Origin: Salminus brasiliensis
Taxonomy: Eukaryota; Chordata; Actinopteri; Characiformes; Bryconidae
NCBI RefSeq assembly: GCF_030463535.1
Contig: NC_132898.1
Coordinates: forward strand, 25,725,662-25,789,661
Length of the DNA: 64,000 nucleotides
Direction of reading: 5' to 3'
Shown: positions 1 through 10,904 of the stretch, one piece after another
Position numbering within the stretch: the first letter of the stretch is position 1
How the letters are laid out: every line of letters begins with the position of its first letter
Program-made: the position numbers and the translations under genes
The notes under the pieces: model-generated
The model's input: only the letters and a program-made list of their open reading frames with translations
Databases searched by the model: none
Told to the model about the DNA's origin: nothing

Positions 1-58
1 GTATCTTTCTTATTTATGTTCTTGTCTCTTTTTTATGTAAAATCAATTTCACTTTATT

Positions 59-60
<2 letters not shown>

Positions 61-94
<34 letters not shown>

Positions 95-169
95 CCTCCC
101 TCTCCCTCTCCCCCTCCCCCTCCCCCTCCCCCTCCCCCTCCCTCTCCCTCTCCCTCTCCCTCCCTGTAG
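61..169 (+). repeat. CT/CCCCT microsatellite forming the polypyrimidine tract of a 3' splice site
   Basis: About 105 bases of almost uninterrupted pyrimidine: a (CT)n block, then irregular CCCT/CCCCT units. It ends in CCTGTAG at 163-169, directly against the open frame that begins at 170, so it serves as the polypyrimidine tract of the acceptor. Seen directly; the splicing role is inferred. Confidence 0.8.
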
Positions 170-322
170 GAGGAGATGACCAGTGCTCTTGCAACCATGC
201 GTGTGGACTATGACCAGGTGAAGATCAAGGACCTGGACACGTCCAGCAACCCGTTGCTCAACAAGAGACGGAAGAAGGCAGCGGCGGCCAGCGGGAAGAG
301 CACGGTCTGCAACAGCCAGTGA
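170..322 (+). CDS. Terminal coding exon of an unidentified gene (3' end only)
   Basis: After the acceptor at 168-169 the frame reads Glu-Glu-Met-Thr-Ser-Ala-Leu and stays open for 50 codons to a TGA at 320-322. The peptide starts with a short polar, helix-like stretch (MRVDYDQVKIKDL), then carries a basic cluster (NKRRKK) and an alanine/serine-rich tail ending in VCNSQ. Earlier exons lie left of the window. The methionine at 176 is internal, because the frame is open through the splice site in front of it. I do not recognise the family. The basic tail suggests a cytoplasmic or nuclear C-terminus, but that is only inference. The clean acceptor, coding-like composition and abrupt change to non-coding sequence after the stop support a real exon. 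Confidence 0.6.
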   Translation, partial: EEMTSALATMRVDYDQVKIKDLDTSSNPLLNKRRKKAAAASGKSTVCNSQ

Positions 323-705
323 GGGGCGAAGGGGGAGGGCCCATAGAGATCAATTGATTATGGATGGATTAATTGATTGGTTAATTGAGGAGAAGTGGAG
401 AAGAAGACAGAAATGAGGGAAAATGAAGGAACAGAATCACGGCTGGACGGACAGATGGGTGGATGTGTGAAGAAGGAGAAGTGATATTTGCATCAGTGTG
501 GAGGAGGACGTTGATGTGAAGTTGATGAGGCGGTACAACAGCTGCGGTGGCTCCGTTATACACTCACTCACTATGACCAGTGTTAGGACACCCAGTAGCT
601 TGGTGTGTCTGGTAGGGCTGCACGATATAGACAGAATAGTACATTGCAATTATATTGCTTCATATTGAGATGAGTCCTGCAATAAAAACACACACGGTTA
701 AAGAC
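323..705 (+). other. Probable 3'UTR with poly(A) signal of the unidentified gene
   Basis: Non-coding sequence after the stop at 322. An AATAAA hexamer sits at 681-686. This hexamer lies inside the hAT-like MITE that starts at 613, so the MITE may have supplied the polyadenylation site. Extent is inferred. Confidence 0.4.
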
Positions 706-1497
706 TGGATCATGTCACCGTCTTGTGATGCTTGTCTGTGATTGGTCAGCATGCTGACGGCAGTGGAGAACTGCGACTCTGAGACCTAGGACTTCAGGTC
801 TGGCCTCCGTTGTCAAAACCTAGTCATAAAAAGAGTAAGAAAAACACATGTATGATAATGCCAATTGCTGCTGGCCATAACATGGGATTCTAGTTATATG
901 TTAGCACAAAGCTAACTACAAAGCACTGGCTCTGTAGGTAAACACAGACATTCAAAGCCTGAATTTGGAGCTTATTATTACTATGAATTACTATGTACCT
1001 CATCTGTTACAGTGTAAAAGTAAAGAGCTTCCCAATGTATCCCATTCCTAGCCTAAATTAGAGTTAGACAACTCAAATTTACAGCCTTGTAGGACTTCCA
1101 GAAACCTTCCAGTGGTGTTTTTCAAGACGAAACTGCTCCCATCCACTAAAAACATGACAGCCTTTAGCAGCTCCCATCCAAAGGGAGAGCTTGTTTAGCT
1201 TTATCTACCTAGATACAACTAGGACACAAATCCTGATTGGACAATACTGCATAATATTGTATGATATAAAGGGGGTTACACATTTAAACCCTTTTTTGCC
1301 ATAAAAAAAACATTTTGCCAAGTAGAAATGGACTAAGAGCATAGATACATATTTTTTTAATCTAAAGAAATCATTATGGTTTAGAAAATGACATTTATTT
1401 TAGGGAACCTACAGGCTGACAGCACACAATAAACTAAAATGCAACTTCCTGTGATATCATAAAAATCGAGTGACAAGATATATATTGTGCAGCCCTA
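613..1497. mobile_element. hAT-like non-autonomous transposon (MITE)
   Basis: The ends are inverted: TAGGGCTGCACGATAT at 613 and its near-complement ATATATTGTGCAGCCCTA ending at 1497. The flanking 8-mers GTGTCTGG (605-612) and ATGTCTGT (1498-1505) share six central bases, as expected of a decayed 8-bp hAT target duplication. There is no transposase frame inside. hAT assignment rests on end sequence and duplication length only. Confidence 0.65.
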
Positions 1498-1670
1498 ATG
1501 TCTGTGCCTGTGTGTGTGTGTATGTGTGTATCTGTGTGTGTGTGTGTAGACAGATACATTTGTCTGTTTATGTCTGTCTGTCTACTGCTTATATGATCCT
1601 GTAACACTTGTACCTTTTACAATCACACATCTGATCTTAGAGTGTGTGTGTGTGGATACCTACATATAAG

Positions 1671-2636
1671 TAGGGCTGTCACTAACGATTATATTAATAA
1701 TCAATTAATGAGGCATTGCATAGTTAAAAAAAAAAAAAATACTGAATAAAGCTAGTAGGCTGAATGCTGATATCAGCTGAAACTAGGTTGATTTCAGTTC
1801 ATTTGCGCCATCACTAGAATACGCTATTAGTACATCATGCTTTACACTTTACTGAAGAACAGCATTCTGAAGACAAATTGACACCTGTATAAGCCTCCTA
1901 ATGAAAACACACATCAACCCACTTAAACCTTTATAAAAGCTTATTCCAGTGAGCGTCAGATTTCATAACATTTTCTGCTGTGAAATAATGTAAATTGTTA
2001 ATAGCAACCATTATTACTGAAGCTTTTTAGAAGAAGCTTTTACGAATCTCTATGCTGATCCTTGTCACTGACACTTGCTGGAACTTTTTATAAATGGTTA
2101 TGTAGTTCAACGTCAGTGACACATGTTAAAATAAGCCCTTACAGATGTGTATGTAGGTCTATATCTGTGACACCTGCTGGAATAAGCCTTTACAAATGGT
2201 TATGTAGGTCTAAGTCACTGAGGTTTGTTATAACAAGGCTTTATAAACATTTATACAAGTCTATGTCAGTATTAATTGATAAAATAAGCCTTTATAAATG
2301 GTTATATAGGTCTTTGTCGCTGGCACTAGTTGGATTAAGCCTTTATAAATGCCTATGTAGGTTTGTATCAGTTGTATATCAGCCTTATGAATTCTGGCTG
2401 TCAGTAAAGCGTAACTGTTATATGCGTAAGTTGTCATATTTTGTTTTCTAAAATGTTATGACACACTATTTAAAAAAAATGCATGGCATTCACCATTTTA
2501 CATGATTTCCGTAAATGTCACATTTATGCTGCTTTAAACATCAGATCCACATCCCTGGAGACAGCAGCAGGAAATTTAAAAAGCACATTATCAGCTGACA
2601 AGTCCGACTAATCACTGCCAACTTGTGACAGCCCTA
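1671..2636. mobile_element. hAT-like non-autonomous transposon with internal minisatellite
   Basis: The terminal inverted repeats are TAGGGCTGTCAC (from 1671) and GTGACAGCCCTA (to 2636). The flanking 8-mers are CATATAAG and CATGTGAG, matching at six of eight bases. Subterminal sequence is rich in ATTAAT/CGACTAAT motifs. A tandem array fills the middle. No transposase is encoded, so movement would need an enzyme supplied in trans. Confidence 0.65.
2050..2375 (+). repeat. 51-bp-period minisatellite inside the hAT-like element
   Basis: About six diverged copies of a unit containing ATAAGCCTTTATAAATGGTTATGTAG. The ATAAGCC-type marker recurs at 2131, 2182, 2233, 2284 and about 2334, a 51-base spacing. 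Because 51 is a multiple of three, one frame stays open and reads as repeated 17-residue units (ISLYKWLCRS-like). I judge this a by-product of the repeat, not a gene. Confidence 0.75.
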
Positions 2637-2639
2637 CAT

Positions 2640-3105
2640 GTGAGCTGGTTGTTTTATTTTGAGGCCCTGCTTTCATTCCCTATGGTACAGAGAACGTTCT
2701 GGAGACACTACACAGCTGCAGCACGCTGCCAGCCTAAAGCGCACTCAGCCTTTAGCCTTCCTCCACACTGCCTCCTCTTTCTCCTCTTCTCCGAATGGAG
2801 GAACGCCTAGAACATTCACCTCAGCGTCTACACACTCTGTAGTGGGACTGATTAAATGTGTGTGTTTGTGTGTGTGTGTTTTCTGTGTTTCGTTGGTGGG
2901 CTAATCACGCCTTCAGTCCACAGAGTGCTCTGTTCGTCTTTGTCTTTCTCTTTTTATCCCTCTATTTTTTAAACAGGACAAAAAGGGACTCTGACAAACA
3001 TTTGATTTGAGTTTTCTTCACTGTTCTGTTTCTGTGTTTGTTCGTTTTGAGGTTGTTCCATCTTTGTAGATGAGATTCACGTTCGAAATGCAGATTATAG
3101 CTACG
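2640..3105. other. Intergenic, nothing recognised
   Basis: Contains a short GT tract near 2858-2880. No exon with both splice sites and no repeat family seen elsewhere in the window. Confidence 0.5.
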
Positions 3106-3109
3106 TGTC

Positions 3110-3545
3110 TTATAAATACACCAATGAGTCGTAACATTAAAACCACTGCCAGGTCAAGTGAAGAACATTTGGTTAGCTGGTTCCAATGCCACCTGTCAAA
3201 TGGGTGGATATATAAGGCAGCAAGTGAACAGTCTGTTCCTGAAGGTGATGTGCTGGCAGGTCCTGGGGGGGCGTTTTCCAGTATGTTCCGGTGGTCAGTG
3301 CCTACCAAAAGTGCTCCTAGAAAGGACAACCAGTGAACCGAGGGGGTACCCAAGGCTCATTGACGCTCCTGGAGGCCAGATCTCACAGCTTACAAGATTT
3401 AAAGGATCTGCTGCGAACGTCTTGGTGCCAGAGACCACAGGACACCTTCAGAGCCTTGAAGGTTCAGAGCTGTTTTGGTGGCTACATAATAGTAGGCAGG
3501 TGGTTTTAATGCTATGGTGGATTGTGTACATTAATGAAGGCACTT
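3110..3545 (+). mobile_element. Tc1/mariner-related MITE copy
   Basis: The left end has CATTAAAACCACTGCCAGGT, and the right end has AGGTGGTTTTAATGCTATGG. The same family recurs at 19650-20075, 33325-33600, 33700-33800 and 58790-59080. The open frame inside it is only the repeat read through. Link to Tc1/mariner comes from the transposase-like tail in the 33.3-kb copy. Confidence 0.5.
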
Positions 3546-4424
3546 AGTACTTACAGGAACACTCCAGTATTTTTTTGTTTTCCATTTGTCACACGACATC
3601 TGTCTGTAAAAGAGGCAAGTGCTCATTGGCTTCTAGGTTGAAAAACACTGAAGTACTCCTATAAGCCAATGGTTACATGACCCTGATACCTAGAACATTG
3701 CACTACTCACCTGTACACACTTTGGTCCAGTCTTGTTGATCTGAATAAGACTTTCTTCAGGCTTAAATGGAATATTCCACTAGATTTCAGAATATTTTGT
3801 GAATATTATATCATAAAAACTCTTGATTTGAATAAATTCTCTTCTTGTTTTTTTTATTTGATGTTATTTAGGCTACCATACCTAAGTGTACTTAAAGCAT
3901 TTCACGCAAGCATCAAGAAACTCTAGACAATCCCACCCAGTCTGAGCAGTGCCTGACCCACTTCTAGCCTCTTTGTCAACTGTCTGTTCAAAAAGCTTCA
4001 TTACTAATACATGCAAATGGCACAAGCGTGACATTGCCTTATTCAGAGCACTGTCAGATTACTGACTTTTACTACAGTAATGGGCTAGAGATGTACAGTG
4101 ATGCCTAATAATAAAAAAAAAATGATTTCTGGAATGCTATATAAAATTCATTTAGTGCTGTTTTATAAACAAACTATAATCCTGTGCCATTATCTATTTT
4201 TATAGACCTTATATACTGTACAACTTTCTTTAGTATTAATATAGATACTTTCATTAAATGTAAAGAACCACAAAGTCATATATTGTACACAGATTTAGGT
4301 TTCTTTTTGTTTATTTAACTAAAACCATTAAAATCTTTGATTTTATTACATTTTTATATAAAAGTTTACTCGAAGGGTCCATCATAGATGCTCATCTGAC
4401 ATTCAACCAAATCTCTTTGAAATG
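3546..4424. other. Intergenic, nothing recognised
   Basis: AT-rich sequence with many short A and T runs. No supported gene or repeat. Confidence 0.4.
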
Positions 4425-4545
4425 TAACCCTACACCTAACCATAACTTTAAGCTTTTAGAGTTAGGTGTAGGGTTAGATTTCAGGGTTTAGGTTAGGGTA
4501 AGGGTTAGGTTTTAGGGTTTGATTTAAGGGTAAGGTTACAAAGGT
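4425..4545. repeat. Telomere-like G-rich patch with a perfect 16-bp inverted repeat
   Basis: TAACCCTACACCTAAC at 4425-4440 is the exact reverse complement of GTTAGGTGTAGGGTTA at 4461-4476, with a 20-base loop between them. A run of degenerate GGGTTAG/TTAGGG units follows to about 4545. The C-rich array at 6.3-7.4 kb resembles this motif on the opposite strand. Confidence 0.7.
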
Positions 4546-4997
4546 GGACCCAAAAGTGGTTATTTAATGGCATTACTCAAAGACCCATTTGAAGCACCTT
4601 CCTAAATAACATGCCCATGTGAGGTCTGTATAAACCAGAAAGTTTTGTCCATGGGATCCTTAATGGCTTCACATATGGATGCCCAACAGGGTCCCACCAG
4701 GGTCAGTGATGGGACTAGGATGGGACAGTTGATAGACAGTAATTTATTTACATTCAACCTAGAGTTCAATTGCATTTAATACATATTTAGATGAACGTCA
4801 GGTGATCATCTACGAGGCATCTACAGTGGACCATCCAAGTAAAAGGACACCAATTGTTTATAATTCCAAGAGGACAATGCCTGTTCTTTGAGTCTCTAAG
4901 CCAGTCTTTGAAGGTTGACGACCCTAAACCAGCCCTATGTGATCCAAACAGCAAAAGGGCAGTGCAGTCCATAGTAGGGTAAGGCCCATCCACACAG

Positions 4998-5110
4998 CTC
5001 TACACACAAGTGTCCTTCTTACATGTCGTAGCTGTCTCAAGGGCCCAATAATGGCAGCTTAACAAACATAGGTATCGAACTCTGTGGTCAATTACTGGCC
5101 TTGGACAGGC
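4998..5110 (-). repeat. Decayed tRNA-derived SINE fragment
   Basis: The stretch with CTCAAGGGCCCAATAATGGCAG and GGTATCGAACTCTGTGG matches, with changes, the B-box side of the SINEs at 8602 and 60986. Much of the element is missing. Confidence 0.4.
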
Positions 5111-5204
5111 CCTGGACAAAGTCTTGGACACAAACATAGTCATGTCATTTACTGCCTTGCATTTGGTCTTATAACTTTCAGTGAGGAAGATTTTAGAGAT
5201 ATTA

Positions 5205-5650
5205 AATTGTGTCCAAAAGTATCCAGACACCCTTCATAATTAGGGAATTGAGGTACTTTAAGTTGCATATATTACTCTACACACAGAAAAGCACTGCTGA
5301 TATAATGTGAGTTCTGAAGCAGCCAAAGAGTGACCCTAAGGTCACAACGCCCAGTGCCTAGCAGGAACTAGAGGGACATAAAGCTCCCTTGGCAGTGGAA
5401 CTTTGGAGCAGTGGAACTGCATCCTCTGGAGTGATGGAGCGCCATTGGGATTGTGATTGTGCACATTAGTACCTGACCTCATTAATGCTCTTGTGGCTGA
5501 ATGCAATCAAATTTTCCACACAGCAATGTTGCAGCATGTAGTGTAAAGCCTTACCAAAAGAGTACAGGCTGTTACTGCAGCAAAGGAGAAACAAACCACT
5601 ATTGATAGCATTAGTAGAATTATCAGGTGTCCACAAACTTTGGAACAGCT
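5205..5650 (-). mobile_element. MITE copy (GTCCAAA...GGACACC family), diverged
   Basis: Begins GTCCAAAAGTATCCAGACACCC, includes TGACCTCATTAATGCTCTTGTGG and GAATGCAATCAAATTTT, and ends near CAGGTGTCCACAAACTTTGG. It is one of about nine copies in the window and lies in the antisense orientation. Confidence 0.5.
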
Positions 5651-6337
5651 AGAATGAGTTTTGACTGTATGCAACATCAAGGAGGAAACCTCACTATCCG
5701 AAACAAATCTGATCTCATGCCTATTCAGCACTTTCTGTTCAACATACTGGAAGAAAAAAGGCAAGCCTTGAAGACGTGCTGGGGCCTAAATGTATTGTAA
5801 CACACACACACACACTCACACACACCCTGGCTTAATGTTAGGCTTTGTTTCTCTTTGCTCTCTGTGGTAAATAGCAGTTGAGCACCGAGGCCTGGCAGAC
5901 ACCCAGCTCAGCTCACCGCCTTATGAATATATTTAGAAGTCACCTTTCACCTACTTACTGCCCTATGGGGAAGCTGACTATGCTTCATCTGGCTCAGACG
6001 ACTGAACAATCGAGTTAAGAGTGTCATATTTCAAATGCCAGCACGTCCTACGGCCGCAATCACAAAGCGTCTGAAAGCAGAAGTGCAGGTTTTGGGGTTG
6101 TTTTGGACGTTGCTTCTGTAAACACTGATTTCAGGTCTGCAAAATAGACAGCCATCACCTGGTGCTTTCTTCCGATGTTCCTTCACCCACACCTGAATAA
6201 GCATGCTTCATAAATCATCATTTTCAGACATCTCTGGTCATCCACACCTTCGCGGAAATTCTCTGCTGTTGCTAAGGAAACAGTTTATGGTTCTTATGTT
6301 TCCTCTTCAGATTTAAGAAAAATATTATATACATGTT

Positions 6338-7440
6338 TATTCTTCAAAACACCTTAATCTACACTTAAACCCAACCATAACCCATCAACACCTACACCCA
6401 ATCTTAAACAACACCTTAATCAACACCTTAATCAACACCTACACCCAATCTTAAACAACACCTTAATCAACACCTACACCCAATCTTAAACAACACCTTA
6501 ATCAACACCTTAATCAACACCTACACCCAATCTTAAACAACACCTTAATCAACACCTACACCCTAAATTTAACCTAACCTTAACCAACACCTTAATCAAC
6601 ACCTACACCCAATCTTAACCTAACCTTAACCAATACCTTATTCAACACCTACACCCAATCTTAACCAACACCTTAATCAACACCTACACCCTACATTTAA
6701 CCCAACCTTAACCAACACCTTAACCAACGCCTTAATCAACACCTACACCCAACCTTAACCAACACCTACACCCAACCTTAAGCTAACCTTAACCAACACC
6801 TTAATCAACACCTACACCCAATCTTAACCCAACCTTAACCAACACCTACACCCAATCTTAACCCAACCTTAACCAACACCTACACCCAACCTTAAGCTAA
6901 CCTTAACCAACACCTTAATCAACACCTACACCCAATCTTAACCCAACCTTAACCAACACCTACACCCAATCTTAACCCAACCTTAACCAACACCTACACC
7001 CAACCTTAAGCTAACCTTAACCAACACCTTAATCAACACCTACACCCAATCTTAACCCAACCTTAACCAACACCTTAATCAACACCTACACCCAACCTTA
7101 AGCTAACCTTAACCAACGCCTTAATCAACACCTTAACCAACACCTACACCCTAAGTTTAACCTAACCTTAACCAACACCTACATCCAACCTTAAGCTAAC
7201 CTTAACCAACGCCTTAACCAACACCTTAACCAACACCTACACCCTAAGTTTAACCTAACCTTAACCAACACCTACATCCAACCTTAAGCTAACCTTAACC
7301 AACGCCTTAACCAACGCCTTAACCAACACCTTAACCAACACCTACACCCTAAGTTTAACCTAACCTTAACCAACACCTTAATCTACATCTAAACCCAAGT
7401 TTAACCCTGATCATGAACCTAACCTTAGTCAAAGTCAAAT
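6338..7440. repeat. Telomere-like minisatellite with 114-bp higher-order unit
   Basis: About 1.1 kb built from variants of AACACCTTAATCAACACCTACACCCAA and CCTTAACC. The marker CACCTACACCCAACCTTAAG begins at 6763, 6877 and 6991, a strict 114-base spacing, and then at about 7083. The plus strand is nearly G-free across the block. The component words (TAACC, CCTTAACC, CCCAA) look like degenerate vertebrate telomere C-strand. No coding potential. Confidence 0.85.
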
Positions 7441-8600
7441 GATGAATCCTTAGTGTTTCTTCATTTATGTTGGTCCATTAATTTATTTTTATAAAATCCC
7501 AAAAAATCTATATTGGGGATTATAATCTATATGGACTTTTTTGTGAGACCATGTTGGTTGGTGAGTAAGACCCAAGTCTCGAGATGCTTAATTACCTTTT
7601 CTTTAGAACGATTTTGTGAATGGAGACTTTTAATATCTGATCAGAGACTGCAAGATGTTGCAAGTATTGCCCTCATGTGCCTCAGTCATTTCCTTTTGGT
7701 TAACAATGTGTCATACCAGATTATTTCTTCACATTCAGAGTGATGAAAAAGGGGGATGGAAAGACAGTTCCCCAGAACACTTCCTCCCAGTTTGTATTTG
7801 CTCAAACAAGTCCTACAATATAACAAACCCCCAACGACCCCAAAAGAGCAACACCAGAATGCAGTGAAATGGTGCTGAGAACATGGTCTAAAGGCCATAA
7901 ATGGAGAGGCCTGAGGCCTGGGGTGGACATTGCTGTCTCCAGTGCTCTTTTTAATGACGCCTGCCAGGGCTCCCCACTCAGCTTCATTAACTAAATAAAC
8001 TCACTGAAAGCTTCCACTGCTCTGAGTGCATGTCACACACACACACACACATACACACACACACATAAACAAACATGCACACACACACAGGAGATATTCC
8101 ATAAAAAAAATACAATATACTTCTTATTAATATTTTGAAAATACATGAACCGCATGTTCCAATATCTTCTACTCACATAAGGCTATCTGAGACAACACAG
8201 AGAGGAGGAAGAGGAGGAGAAAGAGGGAAAGATAGAAGGTGGGTAGAAGGTGGAAGAAGTGAGGGAAGACAGGCAGAAATTAGCAAGTGTTGCTGTGGCA
8301 TGGGTGGGTAAGAGAAAGGAAGTAAGGTAAGTGTGAGAGAGAGGAAGGGACAGGGAGAGATAGGGATGTGTGGAACAGAAAGAGGGCAGTAATGGCAGTG
8401 GCCTTTCTGAAGAAAGGTCAGCCTGTTCCCATGCAGCAGACTCCTTCACTCCCCCTTCTCTTTCTCTCATTCTCTCTCTCTATCTCTCGTCCCCTATCAA
8501 GGTCCCCTTCTTTATTTATGCACTTCATTTATTCTCTTTCATTCTCTGTCTCTCCCTCATTCACGGTCTATTTATCTATCTATAGACACACACTTATATA
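7441..8600. other. Intergenic with CA and GA/CT simple repeats
   Basis: CA repeat at about 8034-8090, purine-rich GA tract at 8200-8360 and CT-rich tract at 8450-8570. No supported exon. Confidence 0.5.
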
Positions 8601-8601
8601 T

Positions 8602-8893
8602 AAAGGTAAAGGTGCACATATTTGCCACTGTACTATGCACAGCAACATGTGTCCTCCGCATTTAACCCATCTGTGGTAGTGAACACACACACACACACAC
8701 TAGTGAACTAGAGGCAGTGAGTACACACACACCCAGAGCAGTGGGCAGCCAACTCCAGCGCCCAGGGAGCAGAGAGGGTAAAGGGCTTTGGTCAAGGGCC
8801 CAACAGTGGCAGCTTGCCGAGGCCGGTAATCGAACCCAGAACCCAGTTATCAATAGCCCGGTGCTCTAACCGCTGAGCCACCACTGCCCCAAA
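8602..8893 (-). mobile_element. tRNA-derived SINE
   Basis: Read on the minus strand, the right-hand end shows a tRNA-like promoter: A-box-like TGGCTCAGCGGTTAGAGC and B-box-like GGTTCGATTACC. Next come a body with TTGGGCCCTTGACC-type sequence and CA-rich spacers, then a tail with TTAAATGCGGAGGACAC. A second copy of the same layout lies at 60986-61273. Confidence 0.7.
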
Positions 8894-8984
8894 ACACATC
8901 AACGTTCCCCTCCACGGAAATCTTTAGTAAAAGGCCCGAGCTGGATGGATGGATGGATGGATGGACAGATAGATTTATCCTGCT

Positions 8985-9262
8985 TTTGTTGTAGTAACTG
9001 TCTCTACTGTCCAGTAAAGTCTTTCTGCTAGATTTTGGAGCATTGCTGTGAGGATTCGATTGCATTCAGCAACAAGAGCTTTTGTTCTCACCCCCAACTC
9101 CCCAGCTTATGCCAAAACCATTGGATGGAGCACCAACCATCATTCCAGAGAACACAGTTCCACTGCTCCACAGCTCAGTGCTGGGGGGCTTTATATATAC
9201 CCCACCAGTCATCAGTCATGTAGGTCAAAATAGGTGAATACATTCATTAGAAGGTTTGTCCA
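8985..9262 (+). mobile_element. MITE copy (GTCCAAA family), partial
   Basis: Contains ACTGTCTCTACTGTCCAGTA, GATTTTGGAGCATTGCTGTG and CAGTTCCACTGCTCCACAGC, and ends near ATTCATTAGAAGG. A (GGAT)n tract lies just before it at 8943-8963. Same family as the copies at 55.3 and 60.7 kb. Confidence 0.55.
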
Positions 9263-9264
9263 CA

Positions 9265-10900
9265 CACATGTCCTCTGTCTTTTGATGGTTCCTACTTTGT
9301 TTCCGTACCACTCCACAGGGCAAGCGCTCTATGTCTCACTCGGTGAGCCACGCAGCTCTTCATAATTAGTGCTATTATCTTGAGCAGAGCTGATAAGGGC
9401 TATCATTGTGCCTCCTGAAATAGCAGAGGCCCTGGCGGACACATCACATGCCTGGGTTTGGTCTTATTTACGCCATAGACTAAGACACACTGGCCGGGCA
9501 TTCTCCAACAAACATCAGTTGAATGCGTTTAGATGGTCAACGTCATCATAATTCATGGAAGTGTGATGCTTTTTTGAATAAAGGATTTGCAGGATGTAAC
9601 ATGTACTGTTAAAGGGCTTATGCTTTAGAGTTTATTTAGACTTATCTTTTTTACTAAGGTCCACTTACTGTATGTTATTTGTGTGTTTTATGCACTAAAA
9701 TCATCAGTGGTCAATTTTCCAACCTTTCTTTATCCCTTAGAACTACACTGGCTTGTACTACTGCTTTATTCACATAAATGACCTCTGTTCTGATTGGCTG
9801 CCCTGTATTTTACCTTATTCAAAAAGCAGTCCAGGCTAAAACACTCTTTATAACTTAAGAGGCCAGATAGCTGGGTGGAAAAGCTGTAGGCCGAACGGAA
9901 AGATATTCGTTGCTGGAAGATCACAAAACATCACAAAAACAATTAATTGAAACCGGGCCTAATTTCCATATATAGACGGCACACACTAGCAAGTGAACAG
10001 TACTCTTTAATAGCTTTTTTTGTTGTTGATGTTCTGGACAGTTTGTTCAGTACGCTGCAGTCTGGCCTTCTTTCTGAGTGAGGCACAAAACAGGGCAGCC
10101 AATCAGAACGTGGGTCGCTTATATACACCAGTCTTAAAGGCACAGTAACAAAAATAGCCTGCTTTATTCTAAGGGATGGTTCTTTATATGAGGACAATGT
10201 AGAATATGGGCTTTTAAAATGGGCTTGCTAAACCCAGCTGCATCACACTGAATAAAGGGTGGTATTAAGGGTGTGCTTCAATACTGATTCATACCCTAAT
10301 CTGGGGCGTTTCTTCAACTTCAACACCTGCTTGTTCAACAGTCTGTTTTGACTGAGCCACATTATTTCGTAATGGCAGTGTTTGTCCGAGTCATTCTGAC
10401 GCAGGAGAATTACTGGTGAATTCAGGAGAATGATGTTCCTAACGGCACATCATCTTCATCTGACGTCTAACTAGTTTTGTTGTTGGGTAAGCCCAGTCAG
10501 CATCACATCCCGTAGACAGCCCATGTGTCTGAGATATAGCACAGTGTGCTGGCTTTAAGACTTTTCAGGTGATATCTGTGTTAGTGATACGTGACTAAGA
10601 GCATAGCTTCTAAATCCGTTTCTGAATGCAGAAGCACAGATACCACTACAGTAGGTCAAATTGTCCTTCTCAATCTAGACCGAAAGTCATCAGGGAGCTG
10701 CTTTATAATTACCTGCACTGCAACAGTCTGCTGTGATGGCCTAATCCAGTTAGACTGTGTGGATATTATACATTACTGTGTGTAATGACCACGGAAGGAC
10801 TAGACCAGAACACACACTGACTTTATACACGTATACAAGTTTGTAGATATCTGCTACCCCAGAGTTGCTTTTGAAATCAAGAGTAATTGGATTCATTTGC
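9265..10900. other. Intergenic, nothing recognised
   Basis: No exon, repeat family or RNA gene I can support. Promoter-proximal regulatory DNA of pfkfb4 is possible but not visible as such. Confidence 0.4.
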
Positions 10901-10904
10901 TGCA

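Noticed and set aside
2062-2451. 129-codon open frame with 17-residue repeats
   Set aside because: It is the 51-bp minisatellite of an hAT-like MITE read in its one open frame; no start context, splice or family support.
3158-3547. 129-codon plus-strand frame
   Set aside because: Coincides with a dispersed MITE copy present at four other places; not a gene.
6338-7440. CRISPR-like array
   Set aside because: The repeats are head-to-tail variants with no unique spacers, in a vertebrate genome; it is a minisatellite.
8840-8893. Functional tRNA gene on the minus strand
   Set aside because: Only A and B box similarity without a full cloverleaf, and attached to a SINE body repeated elsewhere.
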